38,730 nucleotides of DNA from Candidatus Wallbacteria bacterium (GTDB taxonomy: Bacteria > Muiribacteriota > UBA6191 > JACPRK01), in assembly GCA_016213845.1 (NCBI GenBank), contig JACQZN010000038.1:1-38730 (forward strand), in the 5' to 3' direction. A program made the position numbers and the translations under genes. This document shows, in pieces, positions 30,570-38,614 of this stretch. The notes beneath the pieces were generated by a model. The model was not told where the DNA came from, did not search any database, and saw only the letters and a program-made list of their open reading frames with translations. Each line of letters begins with the position of its first letter. Position 1 is the stretch's first letter.

Positions 30570-32294
30570 TTACTGCGCCCCGGGAGGCGCGGCCGGAAGC
30601 TGTGACAGCTCATAGCTGCCGATGGCGGTACGCCCGCCGGGCTCCCGGAAATGCTCGCAATCGGCCGCAACGATCAGGCGGGCCGTCGGATCGGCCTGGG
30701 CCGCTCTCGGAATGGTGATGCGGTAACGGCCTCGGTCGCGGCGCATGACGCTGAAGCCGTGCGGTGTGCGCCCCCCCAGCGACACGCCGACCGACAGGGC
30801 TCCTCCCAGCCGCACGTCCAGCGCGTCCATGTCCAGTGGCCCCCCGGCAGCGTTGGTCGACCGCAAGTCGAACTGGCCGGGTGCAGTCCGGCGCGTGAGC
30901 GACAGCTTCACATGGTGGGGGAAGGCGTACGCCGTGTAGATCCGGTCGACCGGAATGGCCCGGTAGGCAAGCCGGCCTTCACCGGCGAGCGGGAAGTCGA
31001 TTCCGCGGTCGCAAGAGACCTCGGCGATCAGAACGCATGGCTTACCGTTGATGTCGGCCTTGCCGATGGCAGCCCCGCCATGCAGAGCGTACGACTTGCG
31101 GCGCAGCACGGTCGAGTCGAAGCGGATGAGGAGGATTCCGTGCGCCCGCAGGGCGCTTTCGATGCGGCCCGCGTTCTCGGCCACGGTGTACCTGTCCCGC
31201 ATTTCGCGGCTCAGGACCTCCAGGTACTCGGCCTCCATTCCGTAGCGCCACGGGGCGGCCGCGTAGGTCGTCGGGGTCGTCATGCCGGCCCGCTCCAGCG
31301 GCTCGGCAATCACTGGCTCGCGGACCTCCGTCAGCACCTTGCAGAACCCCTCCAGACCCAGGGTCACCGATTCGCCCGTGACCGGGTCACGCACGAAGGC
31401 CAGCGGCAAGCATGCCAGGCCCCGGTGCCTGTACTGGACCTCGATTTCACGCGGGTCGACGCCCGCTTGCGCAAGGCCGGTCAGCCAGCCCGTGTGGGTC
31501 AGGGGCGGCATTTCCATCCGGCTCCTCCACCAGTCGGCCACGACCGATGCGCCGGCGGCGATGCTCTTCAGGGGCGGGTCGAGTTGACCCGGTCCGTAGC
31601 GCAGCGGCTGCCGCAGCCTGCCGGAGGCATTCATCTGCGCTACGCGGTCGATGAGGGGGTCCTGCAGCTTGGCGAACTGCCTGTCCCACCCGCGAATCAA
31701 GTACACGCCGGGCAACCGGGCCGGATCGGCCACCGGGATCGGCTGGTACCCGTTCTCGAGGTGGGGTTCCGGGAAGCGCATGCCGCGCTGTTGCTCCAGC
31801 CGGGCAAGCGCTTCGGCCTCGCTCAGCAGCATCGCCGGCTGCGCTCCGGGTCGGAACGGGGGCCAGGCCAGCACAGTGCCGTTGGCGGGATCGACGTGGA
31901 AGTAGCCGCAGACCCGCTCCGAGGGGTCAGGGAGCGAACGGGTGAGCGCCGGCACCACGTACTTCACCAGTTGTCCGCCGTTCCGCACGGCGAAGGGGTA
32001 GCCCACCCGGTTGATGCTCGCCACGAAACGAGCGCGATCCGCCGCGAGCGGGTCGCCTGGGTCCGGTTTACTCGCCTTTGCCGCCGAGAGCGCTACGGTC
32101 AGCCGGCGAGAGATCTCTGTCGGCGGCAGGCTGGCGCGCTCCGGAACGGCCGCTCGGGCCGGTGCCGTCGCGGCGGGCGATTGGGGCTGGGCCGCCTTTC
32201 TGCGTGCCCGGCGTGTCCTGGCGGCGGCGGGGCCAGTCTCCCCCAGGACCAGGACTGCCACCAGCGCCAGGTGCAGGAACCGTCTCGAACTCAC
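30570..32294 (-). CDS. Secreted hypothetical protein (574 aa)
   Basis: GTG 32294 follows GGGAGG by 10 nt and opens a signal peptide (SSRRFLHLALVAVLVLGETGPAAA), then a basic Ala/Pro-rich linker. The mature part contains FVASINRVGYPFAVRNGGQLVKYVVPALTRS, VCGYFHVDPANGTVLAWPP, YLIRGWDRQF, a His/Tyr/Trp-rich centre, and a beta-rich C-terminal third (TAYAFPHHVKLSLTRR, YRITIPRAAQADPTARLIV). A GTG at 32330 would place 12 residues before the leader. I recognise no family. Cysteines are few (five or six), and a soluble periplasmic or surface protein is likely. It shares the 32295-32441 intergenic region with the divergent ybjQ-like gene. Confidence 0.8.
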   Translation of the reverse strand: MSSRRFLHLALVAVLVLGETGPAAARTRRARRKAAQPQSPAATAPARAAVPERASLPPTEISRRLTVALSAAKASKPDPGDPLAADRARFVASINRVGYPFAVRNGGQLVKYVVPALTRSLPDPSERVCGYFHVDPANGTVLAWPPFRPGAQPAMLLSEAEALARLEQQRGMRFPEPHLENGYQPIPVADPARLPGVYLIRGWDRQFAKLQDPLIDRVAQMNASGRLRQPLRYGPGQLDPPLKSIAAGASVVADWWRSRMEMPPLTHTGWLTGLAQAGVDPREIEVQYRHRGLACLPLAFVRDPVTGESVTLGLEGFCKVLTEVREPVIAEPLERAGMTTPTTYAAAPWRYGMEAEYLEVLSREMRDRYTVAENAGRIESALRAHGILLIRFDSTVLRRKSYALHGGAAIGKADINGKPCVLIAEVSCDRGIDFPLAGEGRLAYRAIPVDRIYTAYAFPHHVKLSLTRRTAPGQFDLRSTNAAGGPLDMDALDVRLGGALSVGVSLGGRTPHGFSVMRRDRGRYRITIPRAAQADPTARLIVAADCEHFREPGGRTAIGSYELSQLPAAPPGAQ

Positions 32295-32350
32295 GCGCCG
32301 ATTGCCTCCCGGTCGTCCGTCCCCGTCCACGCTTGACGGGAGCGGCGCTC

Positions 32351-32363
32351 AGTGTACCATACT
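32351..32363. promoter_or_regulatory. Near-palindromic -10 region between divergent genes
   Basis: AGTGTACCATACT reads TACCAT or CATACT on the plus strand (toward the YbjQ-like gene) and TACACT on the minus strand (toward the 574-aa secreted protein). One site may hold overlapping divergent -10 elements. No -35 is seen. Confidence 0.3.
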
Positions 32364-32441
32364 CACCTCGCCCGGCCGTCTGCCTGGCTCGCCCGAAGTC
32401 GGACCCGTCCGTGGTAGGGCCCCTGGCCCCGAGGTCTACAA

Positions 32442-32822
32442 ATGGACAGCAGAATGGTCACGACCGCCTTCCACCTCGAGGGGTGGCGGACGGCCAAGCA
32501 GTACGGTGTGGTGCGTGGTATCTCCGTGCGCTCCCGCTCCATCCTGGGCAACATCGCCGGGGGGCTCCAGACGCTCCTGGGCGGCGACATCAGCATCTAC
32601 CGGAACCTCTGCGAGAAGGCTCGCAAGGAGGCCTTCGATGTCATGATGCAGCACGCCGAGGAGGTCGGGGCCAACGCCATCATCGGCATGCGCTACGATG
32701 CCAACGAGGTCATCGACGGTGTCACGGAGGTCCTCTGTTACGGCACCGCCGTGGGCGTCGAAAAGATCAGCGCCGAGGACACCCGCGGCGAGATCGGCGC
32801 CGAAGAGGTCATCCGCGGCTGA
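32442..32822 (+). CDS. YbjQ/UPF0145 (DUF74) family protein
   Basis: The 126-aa protein carries the family pattern: an N-terminal strand (MVTTAFHLEGWRTAKQYGVVRGISVRSRSI), LGNIAGGLQTLLGGDISIYRNLCEKARKEAFDVMMQHAEEVGANAIIGMRYD and LCYGTAVGVEKI. The homopentameric fold is described as a possible heavy-metal binder; the biological role is unclear. GAGG lies 7 nt before ATG 32442, and Met5 is an alternative. It has no export signal. A dispersed repeat fills the gap to the convergent RatA-like gene. Confidence 0.92.
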   Translation: MDSRMVTTAFHLEGWRTAKQYGVVRGISVRSRSILGNIAGGLQTLLGGDISIYRNLCEKARKEAFDVMMQHAEEVGANAIIGMRYDANEVIDGVTEVLCYGTAVGVEKISAEDTRGEIGAEEVIRG

Positions 32823-32830
32823 TGCCCCCG

Positions 32831-32896
32831 CTCATTCTGAGCCTGTCGAAGCATCATCCTGAGCAGACCGCGTAGCGGTCCTGTCGAAGGACCCGC
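32831..32896 (+). repeat. Dispersed palindromic repeat, one partial and one full copy
   Basis: A partial unit (CTCATTCTGAGCCTGTCGAAGC, 32831-32852) is followed by a full one (32855-32896) with the hairpin GACCGCGTAGCGGTC and the end GTCGAAGGACCCGC. It is related to 13104-13146. Located between convergent 3' ends, it may serve as a bidirectional terminator. Confidence 0.85.
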
Positions 32897-32901
32897 CCGG
32901 G

Positions 32902-33363
32902 TTACTTCCGCTTCTTCTTGCCCGCTCCGTTTGGCGGGAAGAGGACCTCGGCGCGGTCGACGAAGCTGGCCAGCATCTTCGGGAGCATCTGCTTGGTCAG
33001 CTGGTCCATGATAAAACCCGGGACGAACAGGCCGAACCCGACTTCCAGGGAGTAGGTGACCTCCGTCTCGTCCCCGCCCAGCGCCTTGAGGTGCCAGGAG
33101 CCGTTGTTCTTTCGAAGCAGGTTGCTCTCCAGGAGCGTCCACTCGAGTGACTTGCCGGGCTTCTCGACGGTCTGGATAGTGTAGTCGACCTTCTTCATCA
33201 GGTCGAGTACGAACTTCACCTTGCAGCCTGATTTCTTGCGCTCGAGAATCGTGCACTCGGTCATCCCGTCCACGAACTCGGGGTAGCGGTTGTAGTCGCT
33301 GATGACGCTGTAGAAGTCCTGGATGGAAACCCGGACGATCGTCTGCTCGGTTGCCTGTGCCAT
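32902..33363 (-). CDS. RatA/COQ10-like START-domain (SRPBCC) protein
   Basis: The 153-aa protein starts at ATG 33363, with AAGGA 5 nt upstream. The start region reads AQATEQTIVRVSIQDFYSVISDYNRYPEFVDG, matching the polyketide-cyclase/COQ10 family (VxIPxxxxfxvvxDfxxYPxFvp). The N-terminal strand, a central ILERKKSGCKVKFVLDLMKKVDYTI and a C-terminal amphipathic helix (GFIMDQLTKQMLPKMLASFVDRAEVLF) form the hydrophobic-ligand cavity. It ends in a Lys-rich tail (AGKKKRK). Relatives bind quinones or other lipids; E. coli RatA was named for a ribosome effect. Lipid binding is the safer inference. Confidence 0.87.
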   Translation of the reverse strand: MAQATEQTIVRVSIQDFYSVISDYNRYPEFVDGMTECTILERKKSGCKVKFVLDLMKKVDYTIQTVEKPGKSLEWTLLESNLLRKNNGSWHLKALGGDETEVTYSLEVGFGLFVPGFIMDQLTKQMLPKMLASFVDRAEVLFPPNGAGKKKRK

Positions 33364-33406
33364 CGGTTCCTTGCGGGGGTAACGGGGTCTGTGGAAAGCG
33401 GGTGAG

Positions 33407-33440
33407 ATCCTATCACAAGGAGGCGCGCGGGTGATATCCT
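33407..33440. promoter_or_regulatory. Divergent extended -10 pair
   Basis: TGATATCCT (33432-33440, plus) and TGATAGGAT (complement of 33407-33415, minus) are extended -10 elements facing the hydrolase gene and the RatA-like gene. They are 16 nt apart, so polymerase can probably bind only one at a time. Confidence 0.4.
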
Positions 33441-33497
33441 TGCGCCGCATTCGGGTGCGGCCGTGGACCCGAGAGGCTGGATGAGCGGCGGGGAGCT

Positions 33498-34805
33498 GTG
33501 ACGGACACTCGGAAGGCGGTACTTGCGGATCGGGGCAGTAGTTCCCGGGCTCAGGCGCGCCTGGGACTGCGTCGATGGGCGGCGGGAGTGCTGGTGATCG
33601 TTTTCGCGGCGGCCGGCGGAGCCTGCTGGGCCCAGGAGCAGAGCGCGGAGGCGCCGGAGGTCCGCGAAATCCTCGAGGCGCGGGAGAGTGGGCAGGCCCA
33701 GGCCTCCACGACGGCTACGTCGGCCGTCACGGAGGATTCCGGGCTGCTGGACGAGGTTGCCGAGGGTGCCAAGGGATTCGGACGCAGGGCGGGCCGCTTC
33801 CTGGGGCGAGTTGCGGCCAGTGTCGGTGACGGCGCCCGTCGAGCCGGCAGGAGCGTCGGACGCAATGCGCGCAAGCTGGCCAACCGGCTCTCGCACCGGC
33901 AGGTCGATCTCACCAAGCCGGGAGTGCCCTCCAACCTGGCGCTGGTCATCCCCGGGACCGACCTGGGCGTTCGAGTCCTGAAGCAGATCGATCGCTACGG
34001 TCACTACGATCCGGCCTGGGCGCACGCGCCCAGCTTCATCGGCAGCATCCAGAAGCGGTGGCCGGATTCCCAGGTGAAACTCTTCACCTGGCTGTCGGGG
34101 CCCGATCCCATCACCATCGACGCCGCCGCCAGCGGGCTCTACCACTTCATCCGGCAGTGGCGCGCGGAGCACCCCCGCAAGCTGGTGCGCATCTACGCCC
34201 ACTCCAACGGCGGCAATGTCGCGCTGCACGCTGCCGCCAGGCACAAGCCCGGCCCGGGCGAGAGCCCCATCTTCATCGACGAGCTGATCACCGCCGGCAC
34301 GCCGCTGAAGCCCGACGACGAGATGTCCACTCGCTTCGGCGCCATCGCGAAGATCGTCTTCGTGTTCACGCGCAACGACTGGGTGGCGGGCGACGTGCGG
34401 GGCAGCTCCATGGCCCATCGTGACCCGAGAATGGGGGTCGTGCCGAAGATCCTCGGCAGCGGCCACACGCCGGAGCTGGCGGTCATGGCCAAGATGTTCA
34501 AGAGCGCGCCCGTCCAGTCCCCCACGACGCACCAGTACGTCGTGAGCCTCGACGCGACGACGGCCACGACCCGGACGGTCGACCAGACCCTGCGAGAGAC
34601 TTACGGACAGGACTTCTTCGAGCGCCGGGAGGCCGGAACCATCGGCGAGGTCGATGCCAGCGACATCGCCGCGGGGCATTCCGACTACAATCGTCCCGAG
34701 GTCAACGTGGCGATCCTGGAGCGGGTGACGGCCTTCGACCGCGGGCAGTTCCCCGACGCGGCATTGGCCCCTATGACGCCGACGACCGGCGCCGCTCCGA
34801 AGTAG
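33498..34805 (+). CDS. Secreted alpha/beta hydrolase (lipase-like)
   Basis: The 435-aa protein has an N-terminal export signal (RRWAAGVLVIVFAAAGGACWAQE) and a Gly/Arg/Ala-rich basic segment (~85-135: GFGRRAGRFLGRVAASVGDGARRAGRSVGRNARKLANRL). A hydrolase domain then begins NLALVIPGTDLGVRVL. The nucleophile elbow is YAHSNGGNVAL (GxSxGG type, Ser near 236). It is followed by IDELITAGTPLKP and KIVFVFTRNDWVAGD, the likely acid-residue strand; a C-terminal His in ASDIAAGHSDYN may complete the triad. It is probably a periplasmic esterase or lipase of unknown substrate. GTG 33498 has GGGGAG close upstream. The last 35 bp overlap the 3' end of convergent ogt. Confidence 0.85.
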   Translation: MTDTRKAVLADRGSSSRAQARLGLRRWAAGVLVIVFAAAGGACWAQEQSAEAPEVREILEARESGQAQASTTATSAVTEDSGLLDEVAEGAKGFGRRAGRFLGRVAASVGDGARRAGRSVGRNARKLANRLSHRQVDLTKPGVPSNLALVIPGTDLGVRVLKQIDRYGHYDPAWAHAPSFIGSIQKRWPDSQVKLFTWLSGPDPITIDAAASGLYHFIRQWRAEHPRKLVRIYAHSNGGNVALHAAARHKPGPGESPIFIDELITAGTPLKPDDEMSTRFGAIAKIVFVFTRNDWVAGDVRGSSMAHRDPRMGVVPKILGSGHTPELAVMAKMFKSAPVQSPTTHQYVVSLDATTATTRTVDQTLRETYGQDFFERREAGTIGEVDASDIAAGHSDYNRPEVNVAILERVTAFDRGQFPDAALAPMTPTTGAAPK

Positions 34806-35403
34806 CGGCGCGAGCCCCGGGACCCGAGGCCTGAGCGTCCGGGGCGAATCCCCGGATTCCCTCCAGGACGAGCAGCTTCTCCTTGAGGCAGATACCGCCC
34901 GTGGCAGAGAAGCCCCCCAGTCCGCTTGCGCCGAGCACGCGGTGGCAGGGCACCACGATGGGCAGCGGGTTCTTGCCCAGCGCTTGACCGATAGCGCGGG
35001 CGGCACCCGGCTTGCCGAGCTCGCGCGCGATTCCGCCGTAGGTCGAGGTCATCCCCCACGGGATGCGGCGGGCGCACTCGTAGACGTCCCGCGCGAAGGG
35101 AGCAACGGCGGTCAGGTCGAGCTCGACAGTGTCGAAGTCGATGGGCTCACCGGCCGCGTAACGGGTCAGTTGCTCGACGAGCCGGGCGGCCTTGCCAGGA
35201 GCGGCGCCCGGGCGGGCGCCCAGCGCCTCGGCGCGCGCCACGAGAGCCGCCCGGGTCGGCTCCGGCAAGAGGACCCCGCGAATGCCCTGCGCAGTCCAGA
35301 CGAGGCCGCAGGTGCCGAGCGCGGTGCCGAACAGGCAGTACTCGGCCCTTGGGCCCTTCGATTGGAGGGGGCGTTTTGCCGATTGGGAGAAGAGAGAGCC
35401 CAT
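34771..35403 (-). CDS. ogt: Methylated-DNA-protein-cysteine methyltransferase (Ogt/AGT)
   Basis: It repairs O6-alkylguanine by transferring the alkyl group to its own cysteine, which inactivates it. The 210-aa protein has an N-terminal domain (FGTALGTCGLVWTAQGIRGVLLPEP) and the C-terminal DNA-binding/active domain IPWGMTSTYGGIARELGKPGAARAIGQALGKNPLPIVVPCHRVLGASGLGGFSATGG. The acceptor cysteine in PCHR is near residue 152 and the Arg finger lies in RAIGQAL. It carries a 30-residue low-complexity tail beyond the usual end. I start at ATG 35403 because TACACT ends 7 nt upstream; a longer frame would cross that promoter. Convergent overlap of 35 bp with the hydrolase gene. Confidence 0.95.
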   Translation of the reverse strand: MGSLFSQSAKRPLQSKGPRAEYCLFGTALGTCGLVWTAQGIRGVLLPEPTRAALVARAEALGARPGAAPGKAARLVEQLTRYAAGEPIDFDTVELDLTAVAPFARDVYECARRIPWGMTSTYGGIARELGKPGAARAIGQALGKNPLPIVVPCHRVLGASGLGGFSATGGICLKEKLLVLEGIRGFAPDAQASGPGARAATSERRRSSAS

Positions 35404-35410
35404 CGACTCG

Positions 35411-35416
35411 AGTGTA
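35411..35416 (-). promoter_or_regulatory. -10 of ogt, 7 nt before its start codon; palindromic core
   Basis: On the minus strand TACACT ends 7 nt before the ogt ATG, predicting a leaderless mRNA. The core GTGTACAC is palindromic, so the plus strand also reads a weaker TACACC toward the small gene at 35457. The pair may be divergently transcribed from one site. Confidence 0.5.
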
Positions 35417-35456
35417 CACCCCGCACGGCCGAGCGCCACTGCCAGGAGGAACGGAA

Positions 35457-35822
35457 ATGGCCCAGAAGAAGGATGCGAGTCGCCCCGTGGAACTGACACC
35501 CTACGAGACCAAGCTTGCTGGCAGGCACCCGGACGTCGAGGAGGCCATCGACACGCTCGATCCGATCGAAGCCGTCAGCTTCCGTCAGACGCTGCGGCTA
35601 GCGCTGGGCCACGCAGACGCCCGGTTGGCCCGATTGGCCGCGGATGCCATCTCGCGGGCGCGCGCCTGCCACACCCTCTTCGAGGTGAGCGATCTGCCCC
35701 GGCTGCGTAAAGCCGCCGAAGCGGGCGATGCCGCCAACCGTCTCTACGCGACGGCCCTCTTGCTGGCGCTTTCAGGCTTTCGCTGGCACGTCGAAGAAGA
35801 AGAGCAGCTTCAGGCCGCGTGA
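35457..35822 (+). CDS. Small protein of unknown function (121 aa)
   Basis: ATG 35457 is preceded by AGGAGGA at a 6-nt spacing, one of the best ribosome-binding sites in the window. This excludes an upstream in-frame ATG at 35349, which lies inside ogt. The protein is soluble, helical and rich in Ala, Arg and Leu. It has an early segment (VELTPYETKLAGRHPDVEEAIDTLDPIEAVSFRQTLRLALGHAD) and repeated Ala-Leu helices that look like one or two HEAT- or TPR-like units. I recognise no family. It is head-to-head with ogt and tail-to-tail with the metallo-beta-lactamase gene (15 nt). Confidence 0.8.
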   Translation: MAQKKDASRPVELTPYETKLAGRHPDVEEAIDTLDPIEAVSFRQTLRLALGHADARLARLAADAISRARACHTLFEVSDLPRLRKAAEAGDAANRLYATALLLALSGFRWHVEEEEQLQAA

Positions 35823-35837
35823 GCGGGGCGGTTCCCC

Positions 35838-38015
35838 CTACTGCTGCGTCCTGCCGGCCAGCGCGGCGGCGCGCCAGGACGAGGTGACCTCGGCCAGCTG
35901 CATGTAGGCTCCTGGGTTGTCCTGAAAGAACTTCGGCAGCCGCCTGCGATCGAATCGGAAACCGGCCACGCGGGTGACCGCTTCGAAGCGGTAGGGCGAC
36001 GGCTGGTCGTGCACGAGTTGTTGGACGTCGCCGGCGAAGGCGCCGATCTCGAGCAGATCGATGGGCGTGCCGTCGACCAGGACGCGCATCAGCCCGTTGC
36101 TGAGAAGCAGCGGGTCGGCTCCCAGCACGGCGCCGACCTCGAGCGAGATCGGCTCCATCAGGGCCTGCAGCTGAGTCTTCTGGTTCGACGTGAAATCGCG
36201 GAAGACGGGGCTCTCGGAGAGAAGCTCCCAGCTCGGTAGCTCGCGCAGCCTTGCCAGATGGACGAGCCGGTCGGGCAGGTCGGTTCCTCGCAGCAGGTGC
36301 AGGAAGGCGGCCCGCTTCAGGGTCAGCACGGTGAGGACGGTCTTCGCCCGGACGTCTGCGATACGCGGCTGGTCGAGCAACAGCGAGGTCTCGCCGAAGT
36401 AGTCGAAGGCGGAGTAGGTCTTATACTCGCGCCCCTTCTTCAGGATCGCCGCCTGGCCGGAGAGGATGATGAAGAAGCGGTCGCCGCGTTCGCCCTTGCG
36501 GACCAGCAGGTCGCCTTCCTGGTAGTACTCCTTCTGCACCATGCGGAGGAACTCGGCCGCGCGCGGGGCGGGCAGCTCCGAGAACAGCTCCACACGCGCC
36601 ATGACGTCCAGGATCTCGAGAGCCTCCTGCAAGGGCAGGTGAGCGGCCCCCAGGTCGATGGTGGCCTCCAGGCCCGTCGGGGCAACCGTGAGACCCGAGC
36701 CGGGCGGCACGGCCTTCTCGGACACGTGAACCAGCAGCGTCTTCTGCTTGATCTCCTCTTCGAGAGTCGAGAGATACTCGATCGGCGTGTGGATGGGCGG
36801 TATGCCGGCCTCGTGCAGGACCAGCGTGTGGTGCCAGGGGAAGTCGAGGAGCGTGTCGCGCCGCTGGCGGTCGACAACTCCCTGCTCGTGCAAGCGCTGG
36901 ATGGTGCGGGGCTCGTTGAGCGTGTCGGAGGGGTAGAGGAGGCTTCGCCCCCTGAGCTTCACGTCGAACCCGGCGCACGGGATCGAGTGGAAGGAATACC
37001 GAAAGGTCGCCTCGGCCCCGTGGAGGTAGACCGGCTCGCCGACTTTCACGGGCACGTAGTCGAAGAGGGAGCGGAACCGCTCGGCGCCCAGGCCGGTCAG
37101 CGCGGCGTACTTGGTCACGAAGCTCCGCATCACCGTCGGAGTGGTGTAGATCGTGATGCGGCCTTCCTCGAGGATCTTCTGCAAAGTGCCGGCGTCGTGG
37201 TCGGCGTGGCAGTGGGTCAGGATCAGGGTGTCGACCTGACGGGAGCTGATGTCGTAGCCGCGCAGCCAGTCGACGGAGTCGACGGGCGGGTCGACCATGA
37301 CACCGCGCCCTTCTATCCAAACGATGAATCCACTCGTCTTGTTGGCTGGATCGAAGCCATGACCGCTCCCGATGACGGAGAGCCCCAGCAGCGGCATCCA
37401 GAAGGCGCGGAGGGGCCCCTCGTGGGGGCCGGCCCTGGGCGGCAGCGGCGGGTCTGGCGGGAAGCGGGCGCGCTGCACGCCCGATTCGAGCACCGCGATG
37501 CCTCCGTCCTCTTGCAGGCAGATGGAGACGCCGGCCGACAGGCGCGCGATGCCGCTGGCGTCGAACTCGACGAACTCGACGATGTCCTCCAGCATCATCA
37601 TCTCGTTGCCCCGCCTGGGATTGCGCCGGAAGTAGAGCATCTCCGAGCGCAGGTCCGGCAAGTCGCGGCTGGGGCCGCCGGCGAACTCCACCGGGTCCAG
37701 CTCCTCGGGGCCGAAAACGGCCTCGGCGAGCACCTGTTCGAGCACAGCTCGCTGAGCGGATCTGCAAACGATGGTGGTCCGGCGGTTCTTGATGAAGAAG
37801 TTGAAGTAGCAGGGGAACTCGAGCTCCGCCAAGCTGATGCCGCGCTCGGTGCAGAAGAGGCGCTGCGGCACGATGTAGGTGCAGGGGACGCCGCCGGGCA
37901 GCACCATCGTGTCCTTGATGGTTTCCGGGACGACGCCGTACTGTATCCAGCCGGCGGCCGTAGGAAAGAGAAGGCCGCCACGGCCCAACGGCAGTGCTTC
38001 GATCGGAGGCGCCAC
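35838..38015 (-). CDS. Metallo-beta-lactamase-fold hydrolase with C-terminal cyclic-nucleotide-binding domain(s)
   Basis: The 725-aa protein starts with an unrecognised domain (~1-235). A metallo-beta-lactamase fold (~200-450) follows with the metal motif LILTHCHADHDAGTL (HxHxDH, ~264-278) and later histidines in FPWHHTLVLHEAG and LLVHVSEK. A cNMP-binding domain (~475-590) contains VRKGERGDRFFIILSGQAAILKKG and the phosphate-binding cassette FGETSLLLDQPRIADVRAK with its Arg, so it should bind cAMP or cGMP. The last ~110 residues (LSESPVFRDFTSNQ...GAFAGDVQQL...RRRLPKF) look like a second, degenerate copy. The whole resembles a class II-type phosphodiesterase or hydrolase under cyclic-nucleotide control. 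I set the start at GTG 38015, 8 nt after a sigma70-like promoter; longer frames run antisense to the divergent gene. Confidence 0.88.
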   Translation of the reverse strand: MAPPIEALPLGRGGLLFPTAAGWIQYGVVPETIKDTMVLPGGVPCTYIVPQRLFCTERGISLAELEFPCYFNFFIKNRRTTIVCRSAQRAVLEQVLAEAVFGPEELDPVEFAGGPSRDLPDLRSEMLYFRRNPRRGNEMMMLEDIVEFVEFDASGIARLSAGVSICLQEDGGIAVLESGVQRARFPPDPPLPPRAGPHEGPLRAFWMPLLGLSVIGSGHGFDPANKTSGFIVWIEGRGVMVDPPVDSVDWLRGYDISSRQVDTLILTHCHADHDAGTLQKILEEGRITIYTTPTVMRSFVTKYAALTGLGAERFRSLFDYVPVKVGEPVYLHGAEATFRYSFHSIPCAGFDVKLRGRSLLYPSDTLNEPRTIQRLHEQGVVDRQRRDTLLDFPWHHTLVLHEAGIPPIHTPIEYLSTLEEEIKQKTLLVHVSEKAVPPGSGLTVAPTGLEATIDLGAAHLPLQEALEILDVMARVELFSELPAPRAAEFLRMVQKEYYQEGDLLVRKGERGDRFFIILSGQAAILKKGREYKTYSAFDYFGETSLLLDQPRIADVRAKTVLTVLTLKRAAFLHLLRGTDLPDRLVHLARLRELPSWELLSESPVFRDFTSNQKTQLQALMEPISLEVGAVLGADPLLLSNGLMRVLVDGTPIDLLEIGAFAGDVQQLVHDQPSPYRFEAVTRVAGFRFDRRRLPKFFQDNPGAYMQLAEVTSSWRAAALAGRTQQ

Positions 38016-38023
38016 TCTGCTCG

Positions 38024-38053
38024 ATTCTATTGGAGCCGCCCCCGGATACTCAA
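38024..38053 (-). promoter_or_regulatory. Sigma70-type promoter of the MBL/cNMP gene
   Basis: On the minus strand TTGAGT (complement of 38048-38053), an 18-bp spacer and TAGAAT (38024-38029) form a good promoter. The GTG start codon lies 8 nt after the -10, so the mRNA is predicted to be leaderless. Confidence 0.6.
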
Positions 38054-38073
38054 CGGTTCTCAGGTCGATTCGT

Positions 38074-38577
38074 ATGAAGCGCCGGCATGACACTTCCAAA
38101 GTGATCTGGGACCTGGTCGCCTTTCTCGGCAAGAGAGGGTGGACGGTCGACCAGGTCGAGCCGCCTCCTGCGGTCTGCATGGCCGCCCGCTGGGTCATGG
38201 CCAGCGCCTTCGTCATGGTTTTCGTGGACGGCACGGCCCGCGGTAGCGGTCGCCCCGAGGAGCTAGTGACCGGCTGGGTGGAGCGGCTGCCCGAGACCTT
38301 GAAGAAACAGGCGAATGCGGAGTTTTCCGGCGCCCTGTCGGTCTTTCTGGCGTTGACCTTTTGCGATCTCACGGAGCCCTTGGCGACCGAGGCGCTGGGC
38401 TGCAAGGACCTGCGGGTGTTCGCCGCGGTGCACGGCTTTTGCCGCGTGGTCGATTTCGAGGAGTGCACGATCCGGGAGCACTCCGGCGTCCCGTTCTTCA
38501 CGAGCTACGGCGCGCAGGACATCCGGGACTTCCTGGCCCAGTGGAAGGCCTTCATCGCCGGCGGGACCGGCGCCTGA
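38074..38577 (+). CDS. Hypothetical protein (167 aa)
   Basis: ATG 38074 (KRRHDTSKVIWDLVAFLGKRGW) is favoured because a longer in-frame extension from 37879 is antisense to the divergent gene. The protein is soluble and mixed alpha/beta, with VCMAARWVMASAFVMVFVDGTARG, LVTGWVERLPETLKKQANAEFSGALSVFLALTFCDLTEPLA and a C-terminal IREHSGVPFFTSYGAQDIRDFLAQWKAFI. Four cysteines do not form a CxxC pair. I recognise no family. Divergence from the cNMP-regulated hydrolase with only 58 nt between starts hints at shared control. Confidence 0.75.
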   Translation: MKRRHDTSKVIWDLVAFLGKRGWTVDQVEPPPAVCMAARWVMASAFVMVFVDGTARGSGRPEELVTGWVERLPETLKKQANAEFSGALSVFLALTFCDLTEPLATEALGCKDLRVFAAVHGFCRVVDFEECTIREHSGVPFFTSYGAQDIRDFLAQWKAFIAGGTGA

Positions 38578-38614
38578 AGCTCGCGCGCGACACTCACGCT
38601 GTCCCGGGGCGAAA

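Noticed and set aside
30651..32336. Long plus-strand open frame opposite the 574-aa secreted protein
   Set aside because: The minus-strand frame has a signal peptide and a ribosome-binding site; the plus-strand frame has neither.
13104..32896. Novel status of the CATCCTGAGC...GTCGAAGG repeat
   Set aside because: This type of dispersed palindrome is, to my knowledge, common in many bacterial phyla.
36258..38090. Plus-strand open frame of about 600 codons
   Set aside because: Antisense to the MBL/cNMP gene, whose motifs are unmistakable.
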